Below, in pieces: positions 8,492-15,970 of a stretch of DNA of 30,064 bases. Below the pieces are notes generated by a model. The model was not told the DNA's origin, ran no database searches, and was given only the letters and a program-made list of their open reading frames with translations. The DNA is taken from positions 1 through 30,064 of the forward strand of contig JALOCD010000053.1 in assembly GCA_023228025.1 (NCBI GenBank). The letters run 5' to 3'. Made by a program: the position numbers and the translations under genes. Within the stretch, counting starts at the first letter, position 1; each line of letters begins with the position of its first letter. Origin of the DNA: Prolixibacteraceae bacterium (GTDB lineage: Bacteria; Bacteroidota; Bacteroidia; Bacteroidales; Prolixibacteraceae).

Positions 8492-8530
8492 AAAAGCAAA
8501 TTTTAAACAATCTCTAAGTCAGTCGACTAA

Positions 8531-8573
8531 AATAAGAAAGCCTGCACGTTAAATTTGCAGGCTTTCTTATTTA
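8531..8573. terminator. Rho-independent terminator, probably bidirectional
   Basis: AATAAGAAAGCCTGCA (8531-8546) pairs perfectly with TGCAGGCTTTCTTATT (8556-8571), with a 9-nt loop and A/T tracts on both sides. It lies between the convergent FadL and KefB-type genes and can serve both. Confidence 0.85.
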
Positions 8574-8646
8574 AATTCAACTCCCCGCCAGAATATACTT
8601 TCCTTACTATTTTTCCAAACTCTTCACTCCCAACTTGCAACTTTCA

Positions 8647-10626
8647 TTATCGTTCTGTAGAGAAGAGCTCTGCTACTCCCGATATATGTTCCGTTTTTCC
8701 CAGCAAATAGGCAACATCCCCTTCGCAGAAAGTAAGCGTGGGTTTGGGGTGGTCGATCACCTTCTGTTCCCGCTTCAGGGCGACCAGGGTGACGCCGTAT
8801 TGCTCCCTTAACCGGCTCCCGGAGAGAGTCTTCCCGATAATTGGCGCTCCTTTTGCGACCTCCATAGGGATAATCTCCACATCCGGAATATCTTTGGAGA
8901 TATTAAACTTCGTTGTGCTGGTCTCCTCCAGAAAGATTCCGTAATGATCGCTTCGAATCTTGTCGATTGCGCTGTCAATCTCCGTTCTGGGCAACAGAAA
9001 ATTGGCCATTACCCGTTCGAACAAATCGATGGCCGTCTCAAATTCTTCAGGAATAACCTGTGTGGCGCCTATTTTGTAAAGCGCTTCAATGTCTTCGATG
9101 TGTCTTGTTCGGACGACTATGGAGGCATGTTTGTTCAACTGCCTTACCTTGTCTATAATCACCTTCAAGACATCCAGTTTACCAATGGAGATCACTACGA
9201 TGTGGGCATTCCCGACCGATGCTTTCTCCAGAATCGGAATATTGAAGGCATCGCCATAGACGACTGTTTCACCCTTAAGTTGCCGTTGGCGTGCTATTTC
9301 GGGATCGAAAACGATGGAAACGTAAGGTAGATTGTAATATTTGGCCATTTTGGAAAGATTTTGGGCGCGGGAATCTTTTCCAATTAATACGAGATGGTTC
9401 TGTAGGATAGGAATATCTATTTGCATCAGGGGAAAGAGTCCGTCGATCATCCACTTTGGTATGGGTAACCTTAATAGAAGTGCCGATATACTGGAACCCA
9501 GCTGGATTACAAACGGGGAGATTGACATGGTAATTACTGCCACGGCCAGGAAAAGCTGATAGAAATAGTCATCGAGTATGGTAAAATCTTTGCCCAGTTT
9601 GGCGAGAATAAATGAGAACTCACCTACCTGGCTCAGGGCGACCCCAACCAAAATTGTCCCCTTAAATGTGTGCCCGAGTAAGAAGGCGGTTAGGGCGCCT
9701 ACCAGCATTTTTAGGACGACAACAACAGCAACAGCGGCCATGATCACTGCAAAATGTTCCGCCACAAAACTCAGGTCCAGCAACATTCCTATCGATACAA
9801 AGAAGAAGCTGGTAAAGGTATCCCGGAAGGTGATAAGGTTACCAAATGCATCGTGGCTGTATTCTGATTCGGAGATCATCAGGCCTGCCAGAAAGGCGCC
9901 AAATGCAAGCGGCATACCCATTTGGTATGTCAGCAGTGCCACGGAGAGACAAATAAGCAATACGATCATCATGAACAGCTCCTGGTTGCGGGTCATGGCG
10001 ATTTTGTGCAACAGCTTCGGCATCAGCCATCTGTTTCCGACATACAGGAACCCGATGATGAATACCGATTTGATTGCCAGGAGGAAAAGCTGGCCACTGT
10101 AGTCAATCTCACCTCCACCTAAGAATGGAGTAAAGAGCATCAATGGTACCAGAATAACATCCTGAAAGATCAGGATTCCCAGAACTGTACGGCCATAGTT
10201 GGAGGTAATCTCCGAACGGTCCTGTAAGATTTTCAGCACAACAGCAGTACTGCTCAATGCCGTTAGAAACCCAATAAAGAGCGAGGACTTCCAACTGAGA
10301 TCGTAGGTGTGTGTCAGTAGCGTAGTGAGCAAGGTGGTGAGGGTAACCTGCAAAAAACCTCCCATGAAAACCCTGCGCCGAATCTTGAAAAGGTGGTTCA
10401 GGGAGAACTCCATCCCGATCATAAAAAGCAGAAGGACAACGCCGATTTCGGCCATCAGTTCGATCTCCTGAGGCGCCTTGATGATCCCCATCAATTTCGG
10501 ACCGACCAATACCCCGGTGAGCAGATAGCCAATGATGGTAGGCACTTTAATCCTGGTAAACAAATAGTTGACCAATGATGAAAGTGCAAAGATGATGACA
10601 ATGTCCTTTAAAACTGAGAATTCCAT
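8647..10626 (-). CDS. Cation:proton antiporter, CPA2 (KefB/KefC-like), with RCK domains
   Basis: A 659-aa protein. Residues 1-~390 form the Na_H_exchanger domain, about 12 TMs, with the conserved IFQD motif (D156) and LSQVGEFSFILAK. Residues ~410-540 form a TrkA-N/RCK_N domain and ~570-655 a TrkA-C domain (EVAKGAPIIGKTLSGSRLR). This is the layout of K+(Na+)/H+ antiporters gated by nucleotide or redox signals. One oddity: the usual GxGxxG loop of the RCK_N Rossmann fold reads IGKDSRAQNL here (residues 415-424), so NAD(H) or similar binding may be altered. The gene lies downstream of GT2 and DUF4199 on the same strand but is separated from them by a 150-bp repeat element. The transported ion is not decidable. 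Confidence 0.92.
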   Translation of the reverse strand: MEFSVLKDIVIIFALSSLVNYLFTRIKVPTIIGYLLTGVLVGPKLMGIIKAPQEIELMAEIGVVLLLFMIGMEFSLNHLFKIRRRVFMGGFLQVTLTTLLTTLLTHTYDLSWKSSLFIGFLTALSSTAVVLKILQDRSEITSNYGRTVLGILIFQDVILVPLMLFTPFLGGGEIDYSGQLFLLAIKSVFIIGFLYVGNRWLMPKLLHKIAMTRNQELFMMIVLLICLSVALLTYQMGMPLAFGAFLAGLMISESEYSHDAFGNLITFRDTFTSFFFVSIGMLLDLSFVAEHFAVIMAAVAVVVVLKMLVGALTAFLLGHTFKGTILVGVALSQVGEFSFILAKLGKDFTILDDYFYQLFLAVAVITMSISPFVIQLGSSISALLLRLPIPKWMIDGLFPLMQIDIPILQNHLVLIGKDSRAQNLSKMAKYYNLPYVSIVFDPEIARQRQLKGETVVYGDAFNIPILEKASVGNAHIVVISIGKLDVLKVIIDKVRQLNKHASIVVRTRHIEDIEALYKIGATQVIPEEFETAIDLFERVMANFLLPRTEIDSAIDKIRSDHYGIFLEETSTTKFNISKDIPDVEIIPMEVAKGAPIIGKTLSGSRLREQYGVTLVALKREQKVIDHPKPTLTFCEGDVAYLLGKTEHISGVAELFSTER

Positions 10627-10638
10627 GCCAAAAGAAGT

Positions 10639-10790
10639 ATAAAGGATAAAGTTAAAAGGATAAAGTAGGGGACTCCGTAAGTTAGGTCTTCCTGCTTTGA
10701 GTTATGAGTTATGAGTTATGAGTTATATGCAAATATTGATCAGAGCGTTCTTTACTTTATCCTTTTAACTTTATCCTTTATCCTTTGTTC
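10639..10790. repeat. Dispersed inverted-repeat element, copy 1
   Basis: The arms at 10641-10667 and 10753-10779 are perfect 27-bp inverted repeats built of AAGGATAAAG units. The interior carries GGGGACTCCGTAAGTT, four GAGTTAT tandem units and GATCAGAGCGTTCTTT. A second copy lies in the opposite orientation at 15848-15970 and shares the arms, ACTCCGTAA and CAGAGCGTTCTTT. The right arm enters the 3' end of the GT2 gene and encodes its last residues (TKDKG) and stop. Confidence 0.8.
10699..10726 (+). repeat. Tandem 7-bp repeat, 4 units
   Basis: Four perfect GAGTTAT units lie inside the loop of the inverted-repeat element. They are missing from the second copy of the element, so they look like a local expansion. 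Confidence 0.9.
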
Positions 10791-11730
10791 TCTTATCTAT
10801 CAGGTAATGGTTCCTTTCGGTTGAAGTGCGGGAAACCAGCTCCCCGAGGAATCCCGAAAGGAACAGTTGGGTTCCCAGGATCATTGAGGTGAGGGCCAGG
10901 TAGAAATAGGGGCTTTGCGTAACACGTTCTACGAGAATACCATGGGATTGCTGGTATACCTTATACCCTCCCAGCCATGCCACGGCCAAGGCCCCGAGGA
11001 GGAACATCAAAGATCCAAGGGTTCCGAAGAGGTGCATCGGGCGCTTCCCGAAACGTGAGATAAAAGAAATCGACATCAGGTCAAGGTAACCGAAAATAAA
11101 ACGGCTCAATCCGAATTTGGTAGTACCGTACTTGCGGGCCTGGTGCCTGACGACCAACTCCCCAATGTTGGAGAATCCGGCTTGCTTGGCCATGTATGGG
11201 ATGTAACGGTGCATTTCGCCGTACACTTCAATACTTTTCACCACTTCGTTCCGGTAAGCTTTTAGGCCGCAGTTGAAGTCGTGCAACTTTATGCCGGTCA
11301 CACTGCTCGCTGTCGCGTTGTAGAGTTTGCTCGGAAGTCTTTTGGAGAGCGGATCAAAACGCTTTTCCTTCCACCCGGAGACCAGGTCGTAACCCTCCTC
11401 TTTGATCATTCGATACAATTCGGGGATTTCATCAGGGTTATCCTGAAGATCGGCATCCATGGTAATGACGACATCACCGGTAGCCTCTTCAAATCCTGTG
11501 TGCAACGCTGCTGATTTACCGTAATTTCTTCTGAACCGAACCCCATTTACGGTAGGTGAAATACGCGACTGTTCTTCGACCCACTTCCAGGATCCATCTG
11601 TACTACCATCGTCAATGAACCATATTTCGTAGGTAAAGTGGTGGGCCTTCATAACCCGGTCGATCCATGCATTCAATTCAGGCAAGGATTCCACTTCATT
11701 GTACAATGGAACAATTACGGATATATCCAT
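10771..11730 (-). CDS. Polyprenyl-phosphate glycosyltransferase, GT2 (GtrB/DPM1-like)
   Basis: A 319-aa membrane-attached GT-A glycosyltransferase. The nucleotide-sugar site begins SVIVPLYNEVESLPEL, the metal-binding motif is in ITMDADLQDNPDEIPE, and FRRNYGKSAALHTGF is typical of the dolichol-phosphate mannosyltransferase/GtrB group. Two C-terminal TM helices (FGTLGSLMFLLGALAVAWL and FYLALTSMILGTQLFLSGFL) anchor it. Such enzymes load a sugar onto undecaprenyl phosphate for later transfer to lipid A, O-antigen or glycoproteins; the sugar is unknown. The last five residues and the stop come from the repeat element at 10639-10790, so the native C-terminus may have been different. DUF4199 lies 59 bp upstream, a pairing I recall as common in the phylum. 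Confidence 0.93.
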   Translation of the reverse strand: MDISVIVPLYNEVESLPELNAWIDRVMKAHHFTYEIWFIDDGSTDGSWKWVEEQSRISPTVNGVRFRRNYGKSAALHTGFEEATGDVVITMDADLQDNPDEIPELYRMIKEEGYDLVSGWKEKRFDPLSKRLPSKLYNATASSVTGIKLHDFNCGLKAYRNEVVKSIEVYGEMHRYIPYMAKQAGFSNIGELVVRHQARKYGTTKFGLSRFIFGYLDLMSISFISRFGKRPMHLFGTLGSLMFLLGALAVAWLGGYKVYQQSHGILVERVTQSPYFYLALTSMILGTQLFLSGFLGELVSRTSTERNHYLIDKRTKDKG

Positions 11731-11789
11731 GGTCAGGCATTAAATAGTTTTAGAAGTCTTTTGCTGCTGGGATGAAAGATCGATATGTG

Positions 11790-12350
11790 TTATGAATTTT
11801 CGTATTCATCCTCATCGTTTGCTACTTCATAAAATGGGTTTTCAGGTTCTTTTTTGAAAAATATGGCCAGAATCAGCGAAAAGACAAAGCCCATCAGCGT
11901 GACGGTGAAAACCTGTGCGAAGGACATAATTCCGGGTGTCATGAATGATTTCTGGGCGCCAAGCATTTTTTCGACCATATCGTCTTTATATCCACTAGCC
12001 AGCATCTTTTCCTCCATGAAAGCGAGCATCTTTTCAATCATTCCGGGTTCAATGAATTTGTAAAGGATGTAAGTAAAGAAAGCAAAGAGAATCCCTCCAA
12101 AAATAGAGATAAGTGTTCCGAGTCCAAGCGCCCGGGAGTAGGGCATCCCCTCCTCCGTGTTTAATTTCGCAAAAGTTCGCATGGCATACCCAATGCATCC
12201 AATAATGATAACATAAGTCAGAAAGCCGGATACTTCAGAAAACGGATGGCCGGATATGTAAAATATCAAGAGGTTCAGAATGAGTGCCAGTCCCAGGTAG
12301 AGACCATACATCATGGAAAATTGGTTGATGGATTGGTGTTCTTGTTCCAT
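11790..12350 (-). CDS. DUF4199 family membrane protein
   Basis: A 186-aa integral membrane protein with about four TM helices (LGLALILNLLIFYIS, SGFLTYVIIIGCIGYAM, TLISIFGGILFAFFTYIL, VFTVTLMGFVFSLILAIFF). There is a hydrophilic loop between helices 3 and 4 (KMLAFMEEKMLASGYKDDMV) and an acidic C-terminus (ANDEDEYENS). The pattern, including AMRTFAKLNTEEGMPYSRALGLG, matches DUF4199, which is largely confined to Bacteroidota and has no known function. It probably shares a transcript with the downstream GT2. A -7-like box (CAAATATA on the + strand, 12381-12388) lies about 30 bp upstream of the start. Confidence 0.85.
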   Translation of the reverse strand: MEQEHQSINQFSMMYGLYLGLALILNLLIFYISGHPFSEVSGFLTYVIIIGCIGYAMRTFAKLNTEEGMPYSRALGLGTLISIFGGILFAFFTYILYKFIEPGMIEKMLAFMEEKMLASGYKDDMVEKMLGAQKSFMTPGIMSFAQVFTVTLMGFVFSLILAIFFKKEPENPFYEVANDEDEYENS

Positions 12351-12380
12351 ACAGCAATGTGTTTTTTATCAAATTGAGAA

Positions 12381-12388
12381 CAAATATA
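12381..12388 (-). promoter_or_regulatory. Possible -7 box for the DUF4199-GT2 operon
   Basis: Read on the minus strand this is TATATTTG, fitting TAnnTTTG. No TTTG is seen at the expected -33 distance, so support is partial. Confidence 0.35.
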
Positions 12389-12513
12389 TTCTAAATTTAG
12401 CAAAACCTTTCCATGGATACAAATTGGCTCAATTTATTTTGACATGGTAACTCCCTGTAGATTATATTGGTGTGTATAAAGCAATAAAAAATAGAGGGGG
12501 ATGTTTTTTTTTA

Positions 12514-12544
12514 TTTGGTACAAAACGATTTTTTCCTACTTTTG
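12514..12544 (+). promoter_or_regulatory. Bacteroidota-type promoter of the SRP RNA / tRNA cluster
   Basis: TTTG (12514-12517), 19 bp, then TACTTTTG (12537-12544) is a full match to the -33/-7 consensus. The predicted start falls at about 12549, exactly the first paired base of the SRP RNA. It probably drives the SRP RNA and the tRNAs behind it. Confidence 0.8.
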
Positions 12545-12548
12545 CGGC

Positions 12549-12645
12549 GGGTAAGTCCTGCACGATCAGTTCCTGTCGAACTCCCCCAGGGTCGGAAGAC
12601 AGCAAGGGTAGATGGTCGTAGCGGTGCGATGCAGGTAGCTTACCC
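12549..12645 (+). ncRNA. ffs: Signal recognition particle RNA, small bacterial (4.5S) type
   Basis: The RNA is about 97 nt. The terminal stem GGGTAAG (12549-12555) pairs with CTTACCC (12639-12645), continued by TCCTGCA / TGCAGG. The apical domain carries CAGGGTCGGAAGACAGCAAGGGTAG, the conserved Ffh-binding symmetric/asymmetric loop pair with the GGAA-type tetraloop region. It is immediately followed (4 nt) by tRNA-Thr, which suggests processing from a common precursor. Its ends are predicted from pairing only. Confidence 0.9.
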
Positions 12646-12649
12646 ACTT

Positions 12650-12723
12650 GCCGAATTAGCTCAGTTGGCCAGAGCACGTGATTTGTAATCTCGGGGTCGT
12701 CAGTTCGAATCTGACATTCGGCT
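12650..12723 (+). tRNA. tRNA-Thr (anticodon TGT)
   Basis: A cloverleaf is visible. The acceptor GCCGAAT pairs with ATTCGGC, the D arm is GCTC...GAGC, the anticodon loop is TTTGTAA (anticodon TGT), and the T arm is GTCAG-TTCGAAT-CTGAC. CCA is not encoded. One T-T mismatch lies in the anticodon stem. Confidence 0.95.
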
Positions 12724-12750
12724 CATCTTGTTCTTTGTTTACTTATTTCC

Positions 12751-12833
12751 GGGGAGATACCAAAGCGGCCAACTGGGGCAGACTGTAAATCTGCTGGCGT
12801 ATGCCTTCGTAGGTTCGAATCCTGCTCTCCCCA
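12751..12833 (+). tRNA. tRNA-Tyr (anticodon GTA)
   Basis: The acceptor GGGGAGA pairs with TCTCCCC, the anticodon loop is TGTAAAT (GTA), there is a long variable arm typical of bacterial tRNA-Tyr (83 nt in total), and the T loop is TTCGAAT. CCA is not encoded. Confidence 0.95.
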
Positions 12834-12886
12834 CCCAATGGCGCAGATCTATGTTTTTCTATATCTGCACTTAATCTTATTACATT

Positions 12887-12959
12887 GCGGGAGTAGCTCA
12901 GTTGATAGAGCATTAGCCTTCCAAGCTGAGGGTCGCGGGTTTGAGTCCCGTCTCCCGCT
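12887..12959 (+). tRNA. tRNA-Gly (anticodon TCC)
   Basis: The acceptor GCGGGAG pairs with CTCCCGC, the anticodon loop is CTTCCAA (TCC), and the T arm is GCGGG-TTTGAGT-CCCGT. CCA is not encoded. Confidence 0.95.
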
Positions 12960-12967
12960 CTGATTTT

Positions 12968-13039
12968 GCCGATGTAGCTCAGGGGTAGAGTACTTCCTTG
13001 GTAAGGAAGGGGTCACGAGTTCAATTCTCGTCATCGGCT
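12968..13039 (+). tRNA. tRNA-Thr (anticodon GGT)
   Basis: The acceptor GCCGATG pairs with CATCGGC, the anticodon stem CTTCC / GGAAG encloses the loop TTGGTAA (GGT), and the T arm is ACGAG-TTCAATT-CTCGT. It is the last tRNA of the cluster. No tuf gene follows, unlike the usual Bacteroidota arrangement. Confidence 0.95.
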
Positions 13040-13092
13040 CATTTAGGTTTAAAACAAGACTTTCTGACGATTGATAACCGAAATATCCTGCA

Positions 13093-13224
13093 ATGAAAAA
13101 AATCCTGGTTGTTTTTTCTCTGTTGCTCATGATGGCCATTCTGTTTGCACAATGCAAGAGCACTGAATGTACTTACAAACCAAAGGCAGCCAAAAGTTCA
13201 AACATTTGGCAGAAGAGACGCTGA
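13093..13224 (+). CDS. Micro-lipoprotein A (43 aa), unknown function
   Basis: A 43-residue protein. MKK plus a hydrophobic stretch ends AILFAQ, followed by Cys21, consistent with a lipoprotein signal peptide, although Gln just before Cys is atypical for a lipobox. The mature part is only ~23 aa: CKSTECTYKPKAAKSSNIW, then QKRR. Twenty of its residues match the next gene product in order (LL, AILF.QCKS...CTYKPK.AK...W..R). It lies 53 bp after tRNA-Thr. The conservation between paralogues argues that it is translated. I do not recognise a family. It may alternatively be a small secreted cysteine peptide. Confidence 0.65.
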   Translation: MKKILVVFSLLLMMAILFAQCKSTECTYKPKAAKSSNIWQKRR

Positions 13225-13277
13225 TTCTTTTTTGCTGTTGTGAGAACAGGTTCCTGGTAAGTTTTAAATATAATCGG

Positions 13278-13406
13278 ATGAAGAAATCGCTTCTTTTAGT
13301 TTCACTTTTGCTGGTTGTTGCCATCCTTTTTGTGCAATGCAAAAGTTGTGGTTGTACCTATAAGCCCAAGTCGGCAAAAAAGACTGGCACCTGGTCTTAT
13401 CGTTGA
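13278..13406 (+). CDS. Micro-lipoprotein B (42 aa), paralogue of the preceding gene
   Basis: MKKSLLLVSLLLVVAILFVQ, then Cys21 and a mature part with KSCGCTYKPKSAKKTGTW and SYR at the end. It shares Cys21, CTYKPK, AK, Trp and a terminal Arg with the preceding gene product but has an extra Cys (CxxCxC). The start is ATG 13278; a longer in-frame start at 13167 would run through the end of the first gene and lacks the signal peptide. The two genes lie 53 bp apart and read the same way towards gapA. The conserved positively charged tail may interact with membrane or cell wall (inference). Function unknown. Confidence 0.65.
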   Translation: MKKSLLLVSLLLVVAILFVQCKSCGCTYKPKSAKKTGTWSYR

Positions 13407-13591
13407 GGTTTTTGCCCTTAATTTGTTTCTACCCTTGATTTACCGAATATCTTGGATGCCAGGAGCGATTTTTCCTTTTATCCCCCTGCGTGCAAGAACC
13501 GTTTCATTACTTTACCTCTCTTTTACGTTAACAATTTGTAAAAAGAGATCCCAACAGATACCCAATGATTTAGATTGTGAATTTATATCAT

Positions 13592-13599
13592 TACCTTTG
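13592..13599 (+). promoter_or_regulatory. -7 box of the gapA promoter
   Basis: TACCTTTG matches TAnnTTTG. At the -33 position (13569-13572) the sequence is TTTA, one mismatch from TTTG. The predicted start is near 13604, giving a leader of about 50 nt. Confidence 0.55.
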
Positions 13600-13655
13600 T
13601 ATTGCATTATTAAACAGGTATTTTATACTTCTATAATTCTCTAAACGAATAGATT

Positions 13656-14669
13656 ATGTCTAAGATTAAAGTTGGTATTAACGGTTTCGGCAGGATTGGC
13701 CGTTTGGTCTTCCGTGCAGCCGTTGAAAAAAACGATGTGGAAATTGTTGGAATCAACGACCTCATCGACGTTGACTACATGGCTTACATGCTGAAATACG
13801 ACTCCACACATGGTCGTTTTAAAGGTACAGTTTCAGTTGAAAACGGGTTTTTGGTTGTGAACGGTAAAAAAATCCGTGTAACATCTGAAAAAAATCCGGC
13901 AGATTTGAAATGGAACGAAATTGGCGCTGAGTATGTTGTTGAATCCACAGGCCTTTTTCTGGACAAAGAAAAATGTCAGGCCCACCTCACTGCAGGTGCA
14001 AAGAAAGTAATCATGTCGGCTCCTTCAAAGGATGATACCCCAATGTTCGTAATGGGTGTTAACCAGGACAAATATACCAAGGAGATGAACTTCGTTTCCA
14101 ACGCTTCCTGTACAACCAACTGTCTGGCCCCGATTGCCAAAGTATTGCACGATAATTTTGGCATCATCGAAGGCTTAATGACAACAGTACACGCAACAAC
14201 AGCTACCCAGAAAACTGTCGACGGTCCTTCGGCCAAAGATTGGAGAGGTGGACGTGGCGCTGCGCAGAACATCATCCCATCCTCTACCGGAGCTGCAAAA
14301 GCTGTTGGCAAAGTTATTCCTGAACTGAACGGTAAATTGACCGGTATGTCTTTCCGTGTTCCAACACCCGACGTATCTGTAGTCGACCTTACCTGCCGTT
14401 TAGAGAAACCAGCACCTTACAAAGCCATCTGCGCTGCCATGAAAGCTGCTTCTGAAGGTTCTTTGAAAGGTATTCTCGGATATACCGAAGATGCTGTTGT
14501 TTCAACCGATTTCTTAACAGATTCACGTACTTCGATTTTCGATGCAGAGGCTGGTATCGGTTTGAACGACCACTTCGTTAAAGTTGTTTCATGGTACGAC
14601 AATGAGTGGGGCTACTCCAACAAAGTCGTTGACCTGGTTGTTCACATGTATTCTGTTGATCACAAATAA
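13656..14669 (+). CDS. gapA: Glyceraldehyde-3-phosphate dehydrogenase, type I
   Basis: A 337-aa phosphorylating GAPDH converting glyceraldehyde-3-phosphate, NAD+ and phosphate to 1,3-bisphosphoglycerate in glycolysis and gluconeogenesis. The NAD-binding loop is GINGFGRIGRLVFRA; an Asp after strand beta-2 (INDLID) indicates NAD rather than NADP preference. The catalytic Cys152 is in SNASCTTNCLAP, and the C-terminal WYDNEWGYSNKVVDL is canonical. Full length. Codon use looks strongly biased (GGT, GTT, AAC, AAA), as expected for a highly expressed gene. It is monocistronic, with its own promoter and a strong terminator. Confidence 0.98.
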   Translation: MSKIKVGINGFGRIGRLVFRAAVEKNDVEIVGINDLIDVDYMAYMLKYDSTHGRFKGTVSVENGFLVVNGKKIRVTSEKNPADLKWNEIGAEYVVESTGLFLDKEKCQAHLTAGAKKVIMSAPSKDDTPMFVMGVNQDKYTKEMNFVSNASCTTNCLAPIAKVLHDNFGIIEGLMTTVHATTATQKTVDGPSAKDWRGGRGAAQNIIPSSTGAAKAVGKVIPELNGKLTGMSFRVPTPDVSVVDLTCRLEKPAPYKAICAAMKAASEGSLKGILGYTEDAVVSTDFLTDSRTSIFDAEAGIGLNDHFVKVVSWYDNEWGYSNKVVDLVVHMYSVDHK

Positions 14670-14684
14670 CAGAACCATCATATT

Positions 14685-14720
14685 CATAAAAAAGCTCCTC
14701 GAAATGGAGCTTTTTTTATG
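14685..14720 (+). terminator. Rho-independent terminator after gapA
   Basis: CATAAAAAAAGCTCC (14685-14698) pairs with GGAGCTTTTTTTATG (14706-14720) around a 7-nt loop, with a run of seven T. It starts 15 bp after the gapA stop. Confidence 0.92.
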
Positions 14721-14941
14721 AATTCAATTTGCTATCCCAATTGTAGCTACATTTTTCAACCAGCGCTTAAAAACAGGACTCCAATGATCCTAAGCTTCGT
14801 AGCCATTTTATTTTTTACTGTTTCGAGTACATATTCCTTAATTACTACCTATCTTTAAGAGTGAAAACGGATTCCCTGTTCCGGGTTATTGACGTCGGAA
14901 TAGGATCCGGCTTTGAAACTTAAAAGATGGAGGGACTCTCT

Positions 14942-15850
14942 ATGAAAACAAACTATTTTGCACTGTTAATCTTTTTTGTCATTCTAGGAATCGGAGTGGG
15001 AATTTCTTATTCCATTTACGGAGCCCAGGCGAACACGGAAGGAATGGTAATCAATGTGATTTCCTTCCTGATTGCCCTCATCGTATCCTGTTCAATTAAG
15101 GTCGCCGATCAGTGGGAAAAAGCGGTAGTACTGCGTTTGGGAGGATTTCATTCGTTAAAGGGGCCGGGACTGTTCTTTATTATACCGGTTGTGGACATGA
15201 TCCCATACTGGATTGATACCCGGGTCATCGCTACCTCTTTTACAGCGGAGAAGACCCTTACAAAGGATACCGTACCTGTCGATGTGGATGCAGTCCTGTT
15301 CTGGAAGGTTCTGGATTCAAAGAAGGCAGCTTTGGATGTCGCCGATTACAAAAGCGCCATCAGTTGGGCCTCCCAGACTGCACTGCGGGATGTCATTGGC
15401 AAAACCATGCTTTCGGACATGCTGGAAGGGAGGGAGAAAATAAGCACCGAACTTCAACGGATCATCGATGAACGCACCGAACCATGGGGCATCAACGTTA
15501 TTTCGGTGGAGGTTAAGGATGTTCTGATCCCTTCGGCGCTGGAAGATGCGATGTCGATGCAGGCCCAGGCGGAGCGGGAACGCCAGGCAAGGGTCATCCT
15601 GGGTGATTCTGAGCGACAGGTGGCCGAGAAGTTTGCAGAAGCGGCTAAATCCTATTCCAGCAATCCTACCGCACTTCATCTTAGGGCCATGAACATGCTG
15701 TATGAAGGATTGAAGGATAACTCAACCATCGTGATTGTACCCAGCACTGCTTTGGAAACCATGCAATTGGGAGGATTGGCAGGAATGACTGCCATGACCA
15801 TGGGCCTATCGGATGAAAAAAAGAAAAAAGCTGGGAAAAGTAAGGATTAA
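14942..15850 (+). CDS. Slipin / SPFH (band 7) family membrane protein
   Basis: A 302-aa stomatin-like protein. Two N-terminal hydrophobic segments (YFALLIFFVILGIGVGISY and VINVISFLIALIVSCSI) precede a band 7 domain from VADQWEKAVVLRLGGFHSLK through LQRIIDERTEPWGINVISVE. A coiled-coil region with QAQAERERQARVILGDSE and a C-terminal tail with KKKKAGKSKD follow. SPFH proteins form membrane microdomain cages and modulate proteases or membrane stability. In many bacteria a NfeD protein is adjacent; none is here, so this is a stand-alone slipin. ATG 14942 is chosen over 14927 because GGAGGGA precedes it at good spacing. Its 3' end touches the dispersed inverted-repeat element. Confidence 0.92.
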   Translation: MKTNYFALLIFFVILGIGVGISYSIYGAQANTEGMVINVISFLIALIVSCSIKVADQWEKAVVLRLGGFHSLKGPGLFFIIPVVDMIPYWIDTRVIATSFTAEKTLTKDTVPVDVDAVLFWKVLDSKKAALDVADYKSAISWASQTALRDVIGKTMLSDMLEGREKISTELQRIIDERTEPWGINVISVEVKDVLIPSALEDAMSMQAQAERERQARVILGDSERQVAEKFAEAAKSYSSNPTALHLRAMNMLYEGLKDNSTIVIVPSTALETMQLGGLAGMTAMTMGLSDEKKKKAGKSKD

Positions 15851-15970
15851 AGGATAAAGGATAAAGTTAAAAGGATAAAGGAAAGAACGCTCTGAGCATA
15901 TTTTGTTCAAAATATACAAATTTACGGAGTTCCTCACTTTATCCTTTATCCTTTTTACTTTATCCTTTTA
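15848..15970. repeat. Dispersed inverted-repeat element, copy 2 (inverted)
   Basis: The left arm 15850-15880 and the right arm 15937-15969 are built of AAGGATAAAG / CTTTATCCTT units. The interior has AAAGAACGCTCTGAGCATA and ACGGAGTTCC, the reverse complements of the core words in copy 1 (10639-10790). It sits exactly between the convergent slipin and LysM genes, begins at the slipin stop and ends at the stop of the LysM gene. It can form a long hairpin and may act as a bidirectional terminator. Confidence 0.8.

Noticed and set aside
12462..13163. Minus-strand frames across the SRP RNA and tRNAs
   Set aside because: The region is occupied by structured RNA genes on the plus strand; the minus-strand proteins are tRNA antisense translations.
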